The notes beneath the pieces are model-generated. The model had not been told where the DNA came from and did no database searches. It saw nothing but the letters and a program-made list of their open reading frames with translations. The position numbers and the translations under genes were made by a program. Shown piece after piece: positions 16,601-25,817 of a stretch of DNA of 39,283 bases (the first letter of the stretch is position 1; every line of letters starts with the position of its first letter). Source of the DNA: Symbiodinium natans (taxonomy: Eukaryota > Sar > Dinophyceae > Suessiales > Symbiodiniaceae); NCBI GenBank assembly GCA_905221605.1, contig CAJNDS010001042.1, positions 1-39,283 on the forward strand, written 5' to 3'.

Positions 16601-19600
16601 CCCTCATGAAGTAACACGCTAAAGACTTCTTTGAGAAGCTGGTATCCGTTTTCGCTTAACAGATCCACTTGCTTCGTCACTCCAAAATACGCGATACGAG
16701 GATTCTTCGAGCAAGCTTTTGACAAAGAGCTTCCTTCTTCACAGCAGAGCTCAACCACAACATAAGAAGCCTGGTTCCTTGCTACCTTCTCTGCTGCGGC
16801 TCGCCAAGAAACAGGGACGTTCAGTTCGCAGACTTCATCTGCTGGTTTATTGGGCTCTTGAAACGTGACAGAAACGCTGGTTCCGGAATTTTTCTCTTTC
16901 CAGGGGACTGGTTCCGGAATGAGGCCACAAGCCTCGCACAAACTGACCAAACTGTCGTTAGTTGGGCTTTTTGTTAGAGCATCTGCCGGGTTGACAGCAC
17001 CTGGTATGTGCTCAATCGTGAATCTTCCCAGCTGGACAAGTTCTTGGAGAAAAGCGGCTCTTAACTCAATATGGCGGACTTTCCTCAACAATGTCCCCAT
17101 TTTGGAAATGGACACGGCGCTTTCAGAGTCCGAATACCCCTTAAGAAGGTAGTACCCCGTTTCCCGGTCCTTCGGGATGCCCTCCAAGATGGTCTCCGTC
17201 AAGAGAGCAATGTACAAACCTTCCCTGGCTATTTCAGTAAGCGCCGCAAGCTCACTCTCGGCGCTCGAAAGGGCTGTGGTGGACTGCTTCCTGCTGAACG
17301 TCTTTAGACAGCAGTTTTCCCAAGTAATCACACCACCACTAACCGAATTCAGGCTCCAGCTTGCGTCCGTAAAGCACGATACCGCTTGGGGATCCGCATC
17401 GTCTTCCAGGATCTCCCGAGTCGACGGAAACACCTGAACCTTATGCGGAAGACCTTTGACCCATTTGAGGACATCCCTCATGCATGTTTCAGCTGCCTCG
17501 TCAGGGGCCGACTGATGACGCCCCAAAAATCCGCAGCAGAACTGCAAATCTGGTCTGGAGAGGGCAGCCCATGCTAGACGCCCTAAGGTCCTACGGTACT
17601 TCTCGTGAGCAGCTGGACTGATCTTTTCGGTTTGCCCTTTCTTAATGAGGTCAGAGTAGCGCTTCTCCAATGACGGAAGCTTGGGGTTCGGTTTGGTTAT
17701 CCCATACTCTTCACAGCAGGAATCCAAATACTTAGCGTCCAGTCCAAAATAGACTCGCTTCTCTCCCTTATTCCTGAAGATTCGCCGTCCTAGAAAGGAT
17801 ACTTCTCCCGCACAATTCTCATGAAGCTCACCAGTTAGTTTCAGCTTGTAGCGTTTCTGTAGATCTTCGAAAACCTTCTTCCCTTCGGAGGGGTCCTCAG
17901 AGTAGATTAACAAATCGTCAACATAGAAGAGGACCAGCGTCAGACCCTTGGAGGTCTTCCTGCGGTATATCGTCGGGTCCAAGCTTGGACTGAATCCGCT
18001 CTGCTCCAAGTGCGAACTCAGCTCCTTTTTCCAAGAAAGCGGTGCTGATCTCAGTCCGTTCATGGCTTTGTGTAATCGAAGATACACCTTCTTGTTTCCG
18101 GCCTTTTGAGGGATTTTAGAGTCCGCAATACTCACGTTACTCGGAAGCTCTACGTACTCAGGCCTTGACACTGCTGCATGCATAAAAGCAACGCTCACGT
18201 CACAGCTCAACACTGAACCTCTTCGACAAAGCAGTGCCAACAGAAGCCGCAATCCCTCCAAACTCGTAGTCGGGCTGTAGATACCTTCAGACAAGGTCGT
18301 GCCTCCCATCGAAGCATAATCTCTTACTACCAGACGTGACCGGTACAACCCTTTACGCTTGACCGTGTTGACCCACCGACTGGTAAGCACCCGCCTGCCG
18401 CTCTCACGTGCGGACTTTCGGGCCTCATCTTCAGAGATCACCTTTCCTACTCCGAACGACTCGAGTTCCTCTAGTTCCAACTTCATCGAGGCATACAAAA
18501 GGCTCGGATCCAACTGTTCTCCGGATGTTTCAGAGACCGCATTTCGTGGTACCTGGCACTTGACCCTACTTCCTCCGAATTTCAAGGTAAACGAATCAGC
18601 CACCTCCTGTGAGGTAGCTCGAACGTCAGGTCCTCGGTACAAAGACTCCAAGAGGTGATTCGTAAGCCAATCAATCTCCATGTCCTCCATGTTTTCCCCC
18701 TCATCAGGCAGAATCCCTGCCTCACCTTCTTCCGCCGGGGCACTTACGGGAGCATAGGTATCATCAGCAATCATCTCTTCGTCTTCTTCATCTAAAGGAC
18801 CAACACCACCTTCCATGACTTCATCTTCAGGACCATTACCATCATCAACACCTTCGGGTTCATACAAGACAGGCCGTTCTGGGTCTTTACCATCAAGAAC
18901 CAAAGACTGCGCAACAGCGAGGCCTTCGACAGTTCCCACCTCGCACGCTCCATCAACGATTCTTCCGGTCGGAAATACGTCAATCTCCGTACTACCAAAA
19001 GGGGCCGCGAAGATCCCTCCACCTCGTGCGTTCACGGGTCCTAAGTAAACAGCCTTGACTGTTTTCGCTCCCCTGTATTTAGCAAGATGCGCCTTCGACT
19101 TGCTAACTTTTGCCTGAACCACACAACCAAAGGGAAGCGTTCTAGTTCGGTGAACTATTTCCTCGTGCAGCAAATCAATGCTGGTGGTGGAGTCACCGTG
19201 GCTCGAGGACCACAGATTGTAACACCTCGAAACATAGAACACACAGGCTTGCCACAAGAGACCCCCTAAGGGAAGCTGGTACTTTCCCAGCTCTGCATCT
19301 TGACCAGGGAACTTCTTTAGAGCAATTTGGCGCTCCAAGTCCAACCACACAGCCCAGAAGCCTTGGCGTACCGATTCAACTTGTCGTTCTATTGACCCTT
19401 TGGCTTGTGGCCTATATCCTGGAACCACATCAACAATTGTTGCGCTGTGGGGGCAGTTTCGGGACCTACTCAGTCTTTCTGCCAAAGCAATAATAGATCC
19501 TTCTTGATCCATTCGAAACGTCACGGCTTTGCCTACCAGTCCCATCTCACGCAGCACTCTGTTGATGTTAGCAAGCAATTGTGGATCTTCGAGGTTCGGT

Positions 19601-22600
19601 GCAGGCAGACTGACAGTATACCTTGAACCCAGGTGTGTCATCAACAGGACCCTTAGCTTGCCGAAAAAGAAAAAATCAAGACCAACAGTCTGATTCTCTC
19701 TTTGAAGACGGCGACGCAAGCGACGCGCGGGGACACGACCCTTCGACGAACAGCATGAGTCACAGTTGGAATCATAAGGGAAATGGCCTTGAGCACGATG
19801 ATGATACAAGGCGGTTGAGGACAACGGAATCCTAAAAGATCCTTCTTCTCCACTGTCCGGTGGTTCCGGTGGGTTCTCTGGAGGCTTGGGGGGTCTTTCA
19901 GAAACCTCAGAAGGCTCGTAATCAGGACTTGACGGTGACGGAACTCCTTCGGGGACCCTTGAAGACGAAGACCCGGGCTCCCCACCACGAGGAGCTTCCA
20001 AATCAAAGGGCTCAGCTTCAGTCCCTTGTCCCGGCACTGGCAGTCCTCTGTGCATCATCCGCAGATGACACACTAATGGACTGCTCGCCGGCGGGCTCTC
20101 ATCATTGCCCTTTTCAACAACATCAAGCACACCAAGCCAAGCACAAACACTCCCAAGCACACTGCAAGCCTTGCAAAACAACATGTTCAACATGCGACGT
20201 GTACATGTTTGGGGTTTTGGGGCCTTCCTATGCAAGACAAACTGCTTGTAGCTAGGCACTCGGACCCAGTGGTCCCCACAAAAGATCCTAACACTGCAGC
20301 CCTTCCTGCGCGGCCTCACTCTAAAGACCTTCCGATCCTTTTCTCCAACGGAACACCTTTCAAACTCGACAAACAAAATGTGGAACCCCCAAAACACTAG
20401 ACCACCCAAGAGGCTGCAGAAGCCCAAGACGGCCACGATGGCCATGACATCCAGTCCTGGCCCAAGACCATTCCTGTATAGGCTGGCGGTGGTTCGGTTG
20501 GGGTTGAAGTTAAGGTTCGGGATTTGGTGCGTTTCAAAGGGGTTTCGGGCACAAGCAAGCTCAAGCTCAAGCAATCCAAGCGGCAAACCAAGCTCAAACA
20601 ACTCATGCTTCACATGTATTTCAAGAAAACGAAACCACGCACTCACATCTTTGTTTTCTTCTCGAAAGGAAATTCGGTGCGCCGCGCCGGCGTAGTCCAG
20701 GACTCCATCCCGAACACAAAAGAAAGCTATGATACATTCCAAGCCGGGCCCACGGCTCCAAATCCCCTTCATCCTTTCTTGATCGTCTCCTTTGCGGCAG
20801 CCACCACCGCATCGAAGCTGGGGACATTGGCCGAGCTGCTGGAAGATGGGGCTCCCGATTCGGGAACCGTTGGCATGGAGGGCCCCGGAGCGGGGCGTGG
20901 CATCGCCTTTACCGCCGGCGGTGGCGGCGGAAGAACGAACGAGCGCTCCGAGCCCGTCTGTCCAAGACCAAGAAGAAGGCGGCCGATGGAATCCCCAGGC
21001 GGGGCTGTTGAAGCAGGAGAAGGTGGCTCCAGGGGCATATCCCCGTCGTCGTGGTGGCCCGGAGTTGCAGCCGAAGTTCCCGGAACCATTGGTGGAGCTG
21101 GAGGATCTCGACCACCCATTCCTGCTTGCTTCACCATCGATGGTGGCGCCGTCTCTGGCGTAGGGAGGCAAAGGGCCTCTTGGACTGAGATATTGTCCTC
21201 CCTGCACTTCAAGCAAAATCTCAGCGCCTCTTCGGGGCCTTCGCCATGGAGGTCTTCGTCGGCCGAAACGGAGGTGGAGCTCGAATCGCTTGATGTAGAC
21301 CCACCAGGACCAGCACGGGCCTTCGGCTTCAACCTCCGGCGCGAATCTCGCGCGGCCCTGCGGGCATTGCTGGCCTCCTTCGACCGCAATGCAGCATCTG
21401 TTCGAAGCCTCAAACTCGTAGTGAGCTCGCCCCACGCGACACGTTCGTCGCGATACCGCGTAAAGCGCGGTCCCTCGAAGAGACGCGGCTCGTGAAGGGC
21501 CAACAACGGGCGTTCCCCCGCCTTTGCATTGATAAAGGCGCGCAAGCAGATGAGGAGCCGCTGAAGATACCCCATTGCGCTTATGGAGCATTCGCGCTCT
21601 CGGCGGTCGTTGCGCCCTCCAGCGCCCTTGGTAGCGACGCCCAGCCTGTCCATGGCTGACAGGACGTCGTGGGGCCTTAGCCCCCATTCGAAGAGGCCTT
21701 TGCCTTGGAGAAGAAGATGGAGGCGCTCTTCTGCAGCCAAGTCTTGATCCACAGTGGAGGTGGCCACCTCCCGAAATCTTTTGGGACGGCGACCTTCTTC
21801 TTGTACAGGTTCGGGAAGTACCTGTGGTGGATGTGGACCTTCCGGAAACCGCGGAAGCACCGAGTGCCACGGAGTCGGGGCTGCATATTCGCTGGGACGA
21901 ACCAAAGTCGCAGACCCACCAAAGATCTGGCGAGTAATCGCCGGAGACCCCAGATGCTGCGCCACATAGGCCTCGCCTATGGTCCCGGCCATGGCGAGGG
22001 AATCGTAAATGGCACTCGGGTCTGCTGGGGGCCCATAATAATGGGAAAGCTGGGGCATTGGTTCCCCAGGCCCGGGGTACAAATGGACCCCAAGCTCGGC
22101 AGCCTCGGCAATCCTCCTCCTCATATCGAAAAGCAAAGCATGATGCAAGGCCGTCAGGCGTTGTCCCGGAATGGATGGTGGCTGCGTGGTGTCCACCGGA
22201 GTAATCCTCGGCACATCGGAATCTCCAATATCCACGGGGTCCGCCGCAATGGGGCGCCAATGCCCCCAATTCTCGGAGTCGGTAGGCGAAGGCTCCTGGG
22301 CCGGCACCTCCTCCAGCGGCGGTCCCACCATTGGCGAAACATTCGCCTCTCCACCAACCGGGTCCTCTATCGCAGGCCCAGAGGTTTGGGAGCCACCCAT
22401 CATGGAGCGTATTGCTCTCCGAGCAACAAAAGCAAAAGGCTACTAGAACCAAAACACTCAGAGCTCCAGATCTGTTCCTTCGTGCACCTCCGAAAGGCGC
22501 TCCAATCCCTTGCATAAGCGAAAAACACCCCATGAAAAACATGACGCACACACGCAAAGCAAGCTCCAAAGCATGTATGTTCCCAAGGTTCCAAAGCAAC

Positions 22601-25173
22601 ATGCTCAAGCAATTCAATCCAAGCTCAAAAATCAAGCGCAAGTTCAAGCCAAACATGCCATGCTGCTTCCTAATCAAATTCAAGCCACACATGTCATGCT
22701 GTTTCCTAAGATCTTTGTCGAAAACAAGCTCTTCTTGAGGACTTTCGGGAAAACTTGAGGGAACTTTGGGCTTTCCCAGAGGACTTTCGGGATTGAAGAT
22801 CTCAGACCTAAACCCTCGAAGGAGAAACGAAAACGGAGTTGAAGACAAAGCGTGTCGGCCACACTGATCATCATCGAGCTCCTCGACCTTATGCAGGCTC
22901 TTTCCTCCTTTCTTCAAGATGCTCCTGGGAGCGGTCTGCTGTCCTGAGGGGATAGGAACCCCAGATCCTGGCACAACAGCGTCCTTCAGTGAATCAAGTT
23001 CCATGTCTTCAGGCCCCTCCGCCCCTTTCTTGGAGGAGGCTTTAGACTTCTTCCCCCCACTAAACGCCCACCAGGCCCGATTGTGACCAACCAACTTGAT
23101 ACTCTTCTTGTTCCCTTTGTACATTCGGGACCCCGTTTTGGACAGATAGGTCTTCCAACCCAATTCCGCCCCACACCATGGAGAGAGGACGTTAAACCCG
23201 ACATCAGCCACCAACACCTCCCCGAGTCTCAGAAGAACATCACCGAAGTAGACTTCGATATCGACCACAGACGAAACGTCGATCGAACCTCCAGAGGCGT
23301 TGAACAGACTGGCTGCCTTGTCGTGTGTCTTCACCACACGAAATCCTGAGATAAACTGGTTGGAAACTATGTGGCACGTAGCCCCACTATCAACCAACCA
23401 AACATCCCTCGGGCTAACCCCTAGGTGCGAGCACATCTGAGAGAGGTTTCCTCTTTGAGAAAACTTCGAGCCTAAGGCCCCCATTGAATCTCCAACTACG
23501 GTGCCTACCGGCTTCACCTCTTCAGGCGCGTTCAGAACACGAGGAGGAAGAGAAGGTTCGGCAGAAGCTTCCCGCACTCTAGAAAAACCCAAAGCCATCA
23601 AGGTGGCTTCCCCAGAGTCTGCTTCCGATTCGGGTTCACCCAAGTAACGGCCTTTCCCTTTTCCTTTCTTCTTCTTCGACTTCTCCTTGCCCTTTCCGCG
23701 CCCTTTGGGGCTCTTGTCCCCGTGCTCGCTCCGAGGAGTTCCACCTCCCCGCGGCGTTCCTCCCCCTTTGGGAGTTCCCCCACCTTTGGGGTTTCGGTCC
23801 CCTTTTCCTTTGTCCTTAGGCTTCTTTCGATCCTTTCCATGGTCGCCCTTGCCTTTGTCCGGACTGCCACCACCACGGGCCTTCTCATCCCTTTGCTTCT
23901 GCCAGCATTTCTCGGCTTGGTGTCCCCGTTTCCCGCAGTAATCACACAAAGTGTCACTGAGGGATCGAGACGTTCCACCTGGAGCCTCACACAGTCGAAG
24001 CTGTTCTTCGTAGTACTTCAGACTGCTGCACAATGAGTTCCAGTCGTTGCTCTTCCCATGCAAGACAACGTATTGACGAAGCTCGGTATTCACCGCTTGC
24101 AAAAGGATACTGCACCGATCAGCCTCTGACAGAAGAAGTTCAGGGAAATTCGACAGCTTTGCCTCAGACCGAGAAAACTCATCTTCAAGGTGCCTAATGA
24201 GGTCAGTAGGTCGCCGAATATGTTGGCACGTGTGCTGCAACTTCAAACACTGGTCACGCACGAAGACGGCTTCCATGCGGGATACTATGCTGTACTGCTG
24301 CGTGATGGTGCGCATGGCCTCGTACCCACAGGCACTCAAAGCCTGTCGCTTCGAGCAAGAGCGTAGCAACTCCAGACCCCTTTCCCACTTTGCCAGGGCT
24401 TGGGTCAGGTAGTAAAACAGCTTAGCGCTCCGCGCTGCAACTTCCACACTGAGATCCTTCTGAAGTATCTCGTGTTTCACCTTCACACACAGCTGAAGCT
24501 CCCGAACGAAAGACTCGTCTTGCAAAGCCAACCATGAGCTCAAAGTCTCCACATAGCCATGCCATGTTTCCACTTCTCGCATGCGTCCTTTGCTCATGCC
24601 TTGATGCTCCAGCAATGGCAAAGGCGGTAGGTACTTCTCCGCTCGGTTCTGAAGAGTGGACCCACCACTAAAAGAAGTAGACGAAGACGACCCCGTCGCT
24701 GCTGTGGCACCAGGTCCCGAAAACGGGTCGGCAGTCTTGGCTTTAGCTGCAGCTTCAGCAACCAACTTAGCAGTCTCCGCTGCCTTCTCTTCGGCCTCGT
24801 TTCGGCGTTTCTCCTCTAAGTCCATGCGTTTCATGAGAGCAGCTATCAACTGCTGGTTCTGTTGAGTAGCCTGCCCTTGCTGACACAAGAGCTCAAGTGT
24901 AGACTGGTTCTGCTGACGTAGCATTTCCAACACGATGGCTTGAAACCCAGTCTCGGTTCCTCCACCGCTGGCTGTGGGCAAAGTTCCCCCTGCCTGACTG
25001 CCCGCTGGTGAAGCCTGCGCTTGAGCAGGAGTTGCCGGAGGGGACTCAAAGGGGTTCGGTGCTTCCTGAGGCCGCGAAGTTGTCTGGCCTGCTTGACCAA
25101 ACAGCAAAGCCTCTTCTTCAGGACTCACGTCCGGTACCGGCACCTGAGAAGGGTCCGGAGCTTGGGCGGCCAT
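16597..25173 (-). CDS. Ty1/copia polyprotein of Element 1 (gag-PR-insert-IN-RT-RH)
   Basis: A 2858-codon open frame. Gag-like helical region ~residues 180-400; CCHC zinc knuckle CDYCGKRGHQAEKC at ~410-423; aspartic protease LVDSGATCHIV near 593-603; integrase HHCC zinc module near 1800 (HHRAQGHF...C-x2-C); integrase core with Asp near 1834, MDQEGS near 1887 and Glu in SIERQ near 1927 (D-x39-E). Reverse transcriptase follows with TSRWVN near 2262 and catalytic YVDD near 2416. RNase H has TDASW near 2601, SAESE near 2640 and DSESAV near 2690. The final ~120 residues hold a methyltransferase-like motif I and then a stop. Residues ~805-1710 do not belong to the copia plan and look like out-of-frame translation of an insert whose better frame is the 544-codon ORF at 20,769-22,403. 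ATG lies 37 nt inside the 5' LTR boundary. All catalytic residues I looked for are present. Confidence 0.93.
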   Translation of the reverse strand: MAAQAPDPSQVPVPDVSPEEEALLFGQAGQTTSRPQEAPNPFESPPATPAQAQASPAGSQAGGTLPTASGGGTETGFQAIVLEMLRQQNQSTLELLCQQGQATQQNQQLIAALMKRMDLEEKRRNEAEEKAAETAKLVAEAAAKAKTADPFSGPGATAATGSSSSTSFSGGSTLQNRAEKYLPPLPLLEHQGMSKGRMREVETWHGYVETLSSWLALQDESFVRELQLCVKVKHEILQKDLSVEVAARSAKLFYYLTQALAKWERGLELLRSCSKRQALSACGYEAMRTITQQYSIVSRMEAVFVRDQCLKLQHTCQHIRRPTDLIRHLEDEFSRSEAKLSNFPELLLSEADRCSILLQAVNTELRQYVVLHGKSNDWNSLCSSLKYYEEQLRLCEAPGGTSRSLSDTLCDYCGKRGHQAEKCWQKQRDEKARGGGSPDKGKGDHGKDRKKPKDKGKGDRNPKGGGTPKGGGTPRGGGTPRSEHGDKSPKGRGKGKEKSKKKKGKGKGRYLGEPESEADSGEATLMALGFSRVREASAEPSLPPRVLNAPEEVKPVGTVVGDSMGALGSKFSQRGNLSQMCSHLGVSPRDVWLVDSGATCHIVSNQFISGFRVVKTHDKAASLFNASGGSIDVSSVVDIEVYFGDVLLRLGEVLVADVGFNVLSPWCGAELGWKTYLSKTGSRMYKGNKKSIKLVGHNRAWWAFSGGKKSKASSKKGAEGPEDMELDSLKDAVVPGSGVPIPSGQQTAPRSILKKGGKSLHKVEELDDDQCGRHALSSTPFSFLLRGFRSEIFNPESPLGKPKVPSSFPESPQEELVFDKDLRKQHDMCGLNLIRKQHGMFGLNLRLIFELGLNCLSMLLWNLGNIHALELALRVCVMFFMGCFSLMQGIGAPFGGARRNRSGALSVLVLVAFCFCCSESNTLHDGWLPNLWACDRGPGWWRGECFANGGTAAGGGAGPGAFAYRLRELGALAPHCGGPRGYWRFRCAEDYSGGHHAATIHSGTTPDGLASCFAFRYEEEDCRGCRAWGPFVPRAWGTNAPAFPLLWAPSRPECHLRFPRHGRDHRRGLCGAASGVSGDYSPDLWWVCDFGSSQRICSPDSVALGASAVSGRSTSTTGTSRTCTRRRSPSQKISGGGHLHCGSRLGCRRAPPSSSPRQRPLRMGAKAPRRPVSHGQAGRRYQGRWRAQRPPRARMLHKRNGVSSAAPHLLARLYQCKGGGTPVVGPSRAASLRGTALYAVSRRTCRVGRAHYEFEASNRCCIAVEGGQQCPQGRARFAPEVEAEGPCWSWWVYIKRFELHLRFGRRRPPWRRPRRGAEILLEVQGGQYLSPRGPLPPYARDGATIDGEASRNGWSRSSSSTNGSGNFGCNSGPPRRRGYAPGATFSCFNSPAWGFHRPPSSWSWTDGLGALVRSSAATAGGKGDATPRSGALHANGSRIGSPIFQQLGQCPQLRCGGGCRKGDDQERMKGIWSRGPGLECIIAFFCVRDGVLDYAGAAHRISFREENKDVSAWFRFLEIHVKHELFELGLPLGLLELELACARNPFETHQIPNLNFNPNRTTASLYRNGLGPGLDVMAIVAVLGFCSLLGGLVFWGFHILFVEFERCSVGEKDRKVFRVRPRRKGCSVRIFCGDHWVRVPSYKQFVLHRKAPKPQTCTRRMLNMLFCKACSVLGSVCAWLGVLDVVEKGNDESPPASSPLVCHLRMMHRGLPVPGQGTEAEPFDLEAPRGGEPGSSSSRVPEGVPSPSSPDYEPSEVSERPPKPPENPPEPPDSGEEGSFRIPLSSTALYHHRAQGHFPYDSNCDSCCSSKGRVPARRLRRRLQRENQTVGLDFFFFGKLRVLLMTHLGSRYTVSLPAPNLEDPQLLANINRVLREMGLVGKAVTFRMDQEGSIIALAERLSRSRNCPHSATIVDVVPGYRPQAKGSIERQVESVRQGFWAVWLDLERQIALKKFPGQDAELGKYQLPLGGLLWQACVFYVSRCYNLWSSSHGDSTTSIDLLHEEIVHRTRTLPFGCVVQAKVSKSKAHLAKYRGAKTVKAVYLGPVNARGGGIFAAPFGSTEIDVFPTGRIVDGACEVGTVEGLAVAQSLVLDGKDPERPVLYEPEGVDDGNGPEDEVMEGGVGPLDEEDEEMIADDTYAPVSAPAEEGEAGILPDEGENMEDMEIDWLTNHLLESLYRGPDVRATSQEVADSFTLKFGGSRVKCQVPRNAVSETSGEQLDPSLLYASMKLELEELESFGVGKVISEDEARKSARESGRRVLTSRWVNTVKRKGLYRSRLVVRDYASMGGTTLSEGIYSPTTSLEGLRLLLALLCRRGSVLSCDVSVAFMHAAVSRPEYVELPSNVSIADSKIPQKAGNKKVYLRLHKAMNGLRSAPLSWKKELSSHLEQSGFSPSLDPTIYRRKTSKGLTLVLFYVDDLLIYSEDPSEGKKVFEDLQKRYKLKLTGELHENCAGEVSFLGRRIFRNKGEKRVYFGLDAKYLDSCCEEYGITKPNPKLPSLEKRYSDLIKKGQTEKISPAAHEKYRRTLGRLAWAALSRPDLQFCCGFLGRHQSAPDEAAETCMRDVLKWVKGLPHKVQVFPSTREILEDDADPQAVSCFTDASWSLNSVSGGVITWENCCLKTFSRKQSTTALSSAESELAALTEIAREGLYIALLTETILEGIPKDRETGYYLLKGYSDSESAVSISKMGTLLRKVRHIELRAAFLQELVQLGRFTIEHIPGAVNPADALTKSPTNDSLVSLCEACGLIPEPVPWKEKNSGTSVSVTFQEPNKPADEVCELNVPVSWRAAAEKVARNQASYVVVELCCEEGSSLSKACSKNPRIAYFGVTKQVDLLSENGYQLLKEVFSVLLHEG
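20020..22760 (-). other. ~2.7-kb insert between protease and integrase of Element 1
   Basis: The limits are approximate, set by where copia-like composition stops (VFDKD near 22,735) and resumes (near 20,050). The insert consists of a 5' flank (22,404-22,760) and a 3' flank (20,020-20,768) rich in GCTTGAGCTTG-type words, surrounding the 544-codon ORF. On the minus strand both flanks share TTGAGCTTGG and ATTGCTTGAGC. In the polyprotein frame they give hydrophobic stretches (for example VMAIVAVLGFCSLLGGLVFW). The 3' limit has TTAG before TGTGTCATC, compatible with a splice acceptor, so an intron-like or captured-gene origin is possible. No target duplication was found. Confidence 0.55.
20769..22403 (-). 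CDS. Unrecognised 544-aa ORF inside Element 1, +1 relative to the polyprotein
   Basis: This frame, starting with two Met codons, is far more protein-like than the polyprotein frame that reads through the same DNA. It has a Pro/acidic N-terminus (residues 1-75), a helical patch LTALHHALLFDMRRRIAEAA (~83-102) and a Gly/Pro linker with Tyr. A helical core follows (~225-340, including GYLQRLLICLRAFINAKAGE), then an Arg-rich stretch (~345-362), a Ser/Asp run (~370-385), a C-x2-C-containing segment (~399-404), and a Pro/Gly/Ser tail ending in AAKETIKKG. I see no catalytic motif, signal peptide or membrane segment. The family is not recognised. It could be an accessory ORF acquired by the element, a transduced host coding sequence, or part of another element inserted here. 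A short hairpin (TTGCTC/GAGCAA) lies just 5' of the start, at 22,412-22,426. Confidence 0.6.
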   Translation of the reverse strand: MMGGSQTSGPAIEDPVGGEANVSPMVGPPLEEVPAQEPSPTDSENWGHWRPIAADPVDIGDSDVPRITPVDTTQPPSIPGQRLTALHHALLFDMRRRIAEAAELGVHLYPGPGEPMPQLSHYYGPPADPSAIYDSLAMAGTIGEAYVAQHLGSPAITRQIFGGSATLVRPSEYAAPTPWHSVLPRFPEGPHPPQVLPEPVQEEGRRPKRFREVATSTVDQDLAAEERLHLLLQGKGLFEWGLRPHDVLSAMDRLGVATKGAGGRNDRRERECSISAMGYLQRLLICLRAFINAKAGERPLLALHEPRLFEGPRFTRYRDERVAWGELTTSLRLRTDAALRSKEASNARRAARDSRRRLKPKARAGPGGSTSSDSSSTSVSADEDLHGEGPEEALRFCLKCREDNISVQEALCLPTPETAPPSMVKQAGMGGRDPPAPPMVPGTSAATPGHHDDGDMPLEPPSPASTAPPGDSIGRLLLGLGQTGSERSFVLPPPPPAVKAMPRPAPGPSMPTVPESGAPSSSSSANVPSFDAVVAAAKETIKKG

Positions 25174-25198
25174 GGTCTCTACTGGAACGTCCTCAGAT

Positions 25199-25210
25199 GC
25201 TCCGCTACCA
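25199..25210 (-). other. Primer-binding site of Element 1
   Basis: The minus strand reads TGGTAGCGGAGC directly after the 5' LTR. The TGG start fits a tRNA CCA end, and the sequence resembles initiator-Met tRNA type sites. The identical 12-mer adjoins the 5' LTR of Element 2. Confidence 0.8.
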
Positions 25211-25243
25211 TGTGAAAAACGCAGAGCTCTTTTTCACTCCACG

Positions 25244-25255
25244 CTTGAGCCAAAA
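25244..25255 (-). promoter_or_regulatory. DinoSL 3' 12-mer in 5' LTR of Element 1
   Basis: TTTTGGCTCAAG on the minus strand, followed by CGTGGAGTGAAAAAGAG and the LTR end. If an RNA were trans-spliced here, its 5' region before the primer-binding site would be about 45 nt long. Confidence 0.75.
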
Positions 25256-25709
25256 CACCAGAGGTGTTCGGCAAGTCTCTTGCAGAGTCAGCGCAGCTTC
25301 ACTTTCGTGAATTCCATCTCAACTTTGTTAAACAAAGGAGGAACACATGCAAACGTCCTAGTGCTTCTCAGGACTTCAGTGCTTCAGCAAAACAAGCATA
25401 CAAGTGCACAGCCACTCTGCTCGAACCTCAGTACGACGACACGAGCGAAGCGAGGGTCGGCGGCCAAGGTTTAAAGAGCAAACTCAGAGCAACACGCACT
25501 TCTTCAAGGATGCTCCTAAAGCATCTCGAGTGCTTCTCTGCTCATCATGCACACTCCAAACATCTCACGTCAAGCTCAAAGCAAGAAACACTTTCAAGCC
25601 AAGCTCCAAACATGCTATGTCCATGCCTGCTTCTGCTAACACCAAACAAACGGTTCAAGCACAGCTCTCAACTCATGCAATGCAAACTCGTGGTTCATGT
25701 CACACGTGC

Positions 25710-25714
25710 AAGAC
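25710..25714. repeat. Left target-site duplication of Element 2 (AAGAC)
   Basis: AAGAC ends the proximal LTR piece of Element 1 and is repeated at 34,866-34,870. In the intact 3' LTR of Element 1 it occurs once (16,025-16,029), which proves the nesting. Confidence 0.95.
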
Positions 25715-25817
25715 CGTGAAAAACCGAAGGTCCCTCTGGTACCTTTTCCCTTGAAAGCACGAACCCTGACCTCTCACACAAGTGCGGACAACTCTCTCTT
25801 TTTCACAGTCAGAGCCA

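Larger units (their letters stand above)
25211..25714 (-). repeat. 5' LTR of Element 1, proximal 504 bp
   Basis: Identical to 15,526-16,029 except for two substitutions. It is interrupted after AAGAC at 25,714 by Element 2; the remaining 48 bp are at 34,871-34,918. Confidence 0.95.

Noticed and set aside
25211-25714. Solo LTR of Element 1
   Set aside because: The missing 48 bp and the matching GAAAC duplication are found at 34,871-34,923, so it is the interrupted 5' LTR of a complete element.
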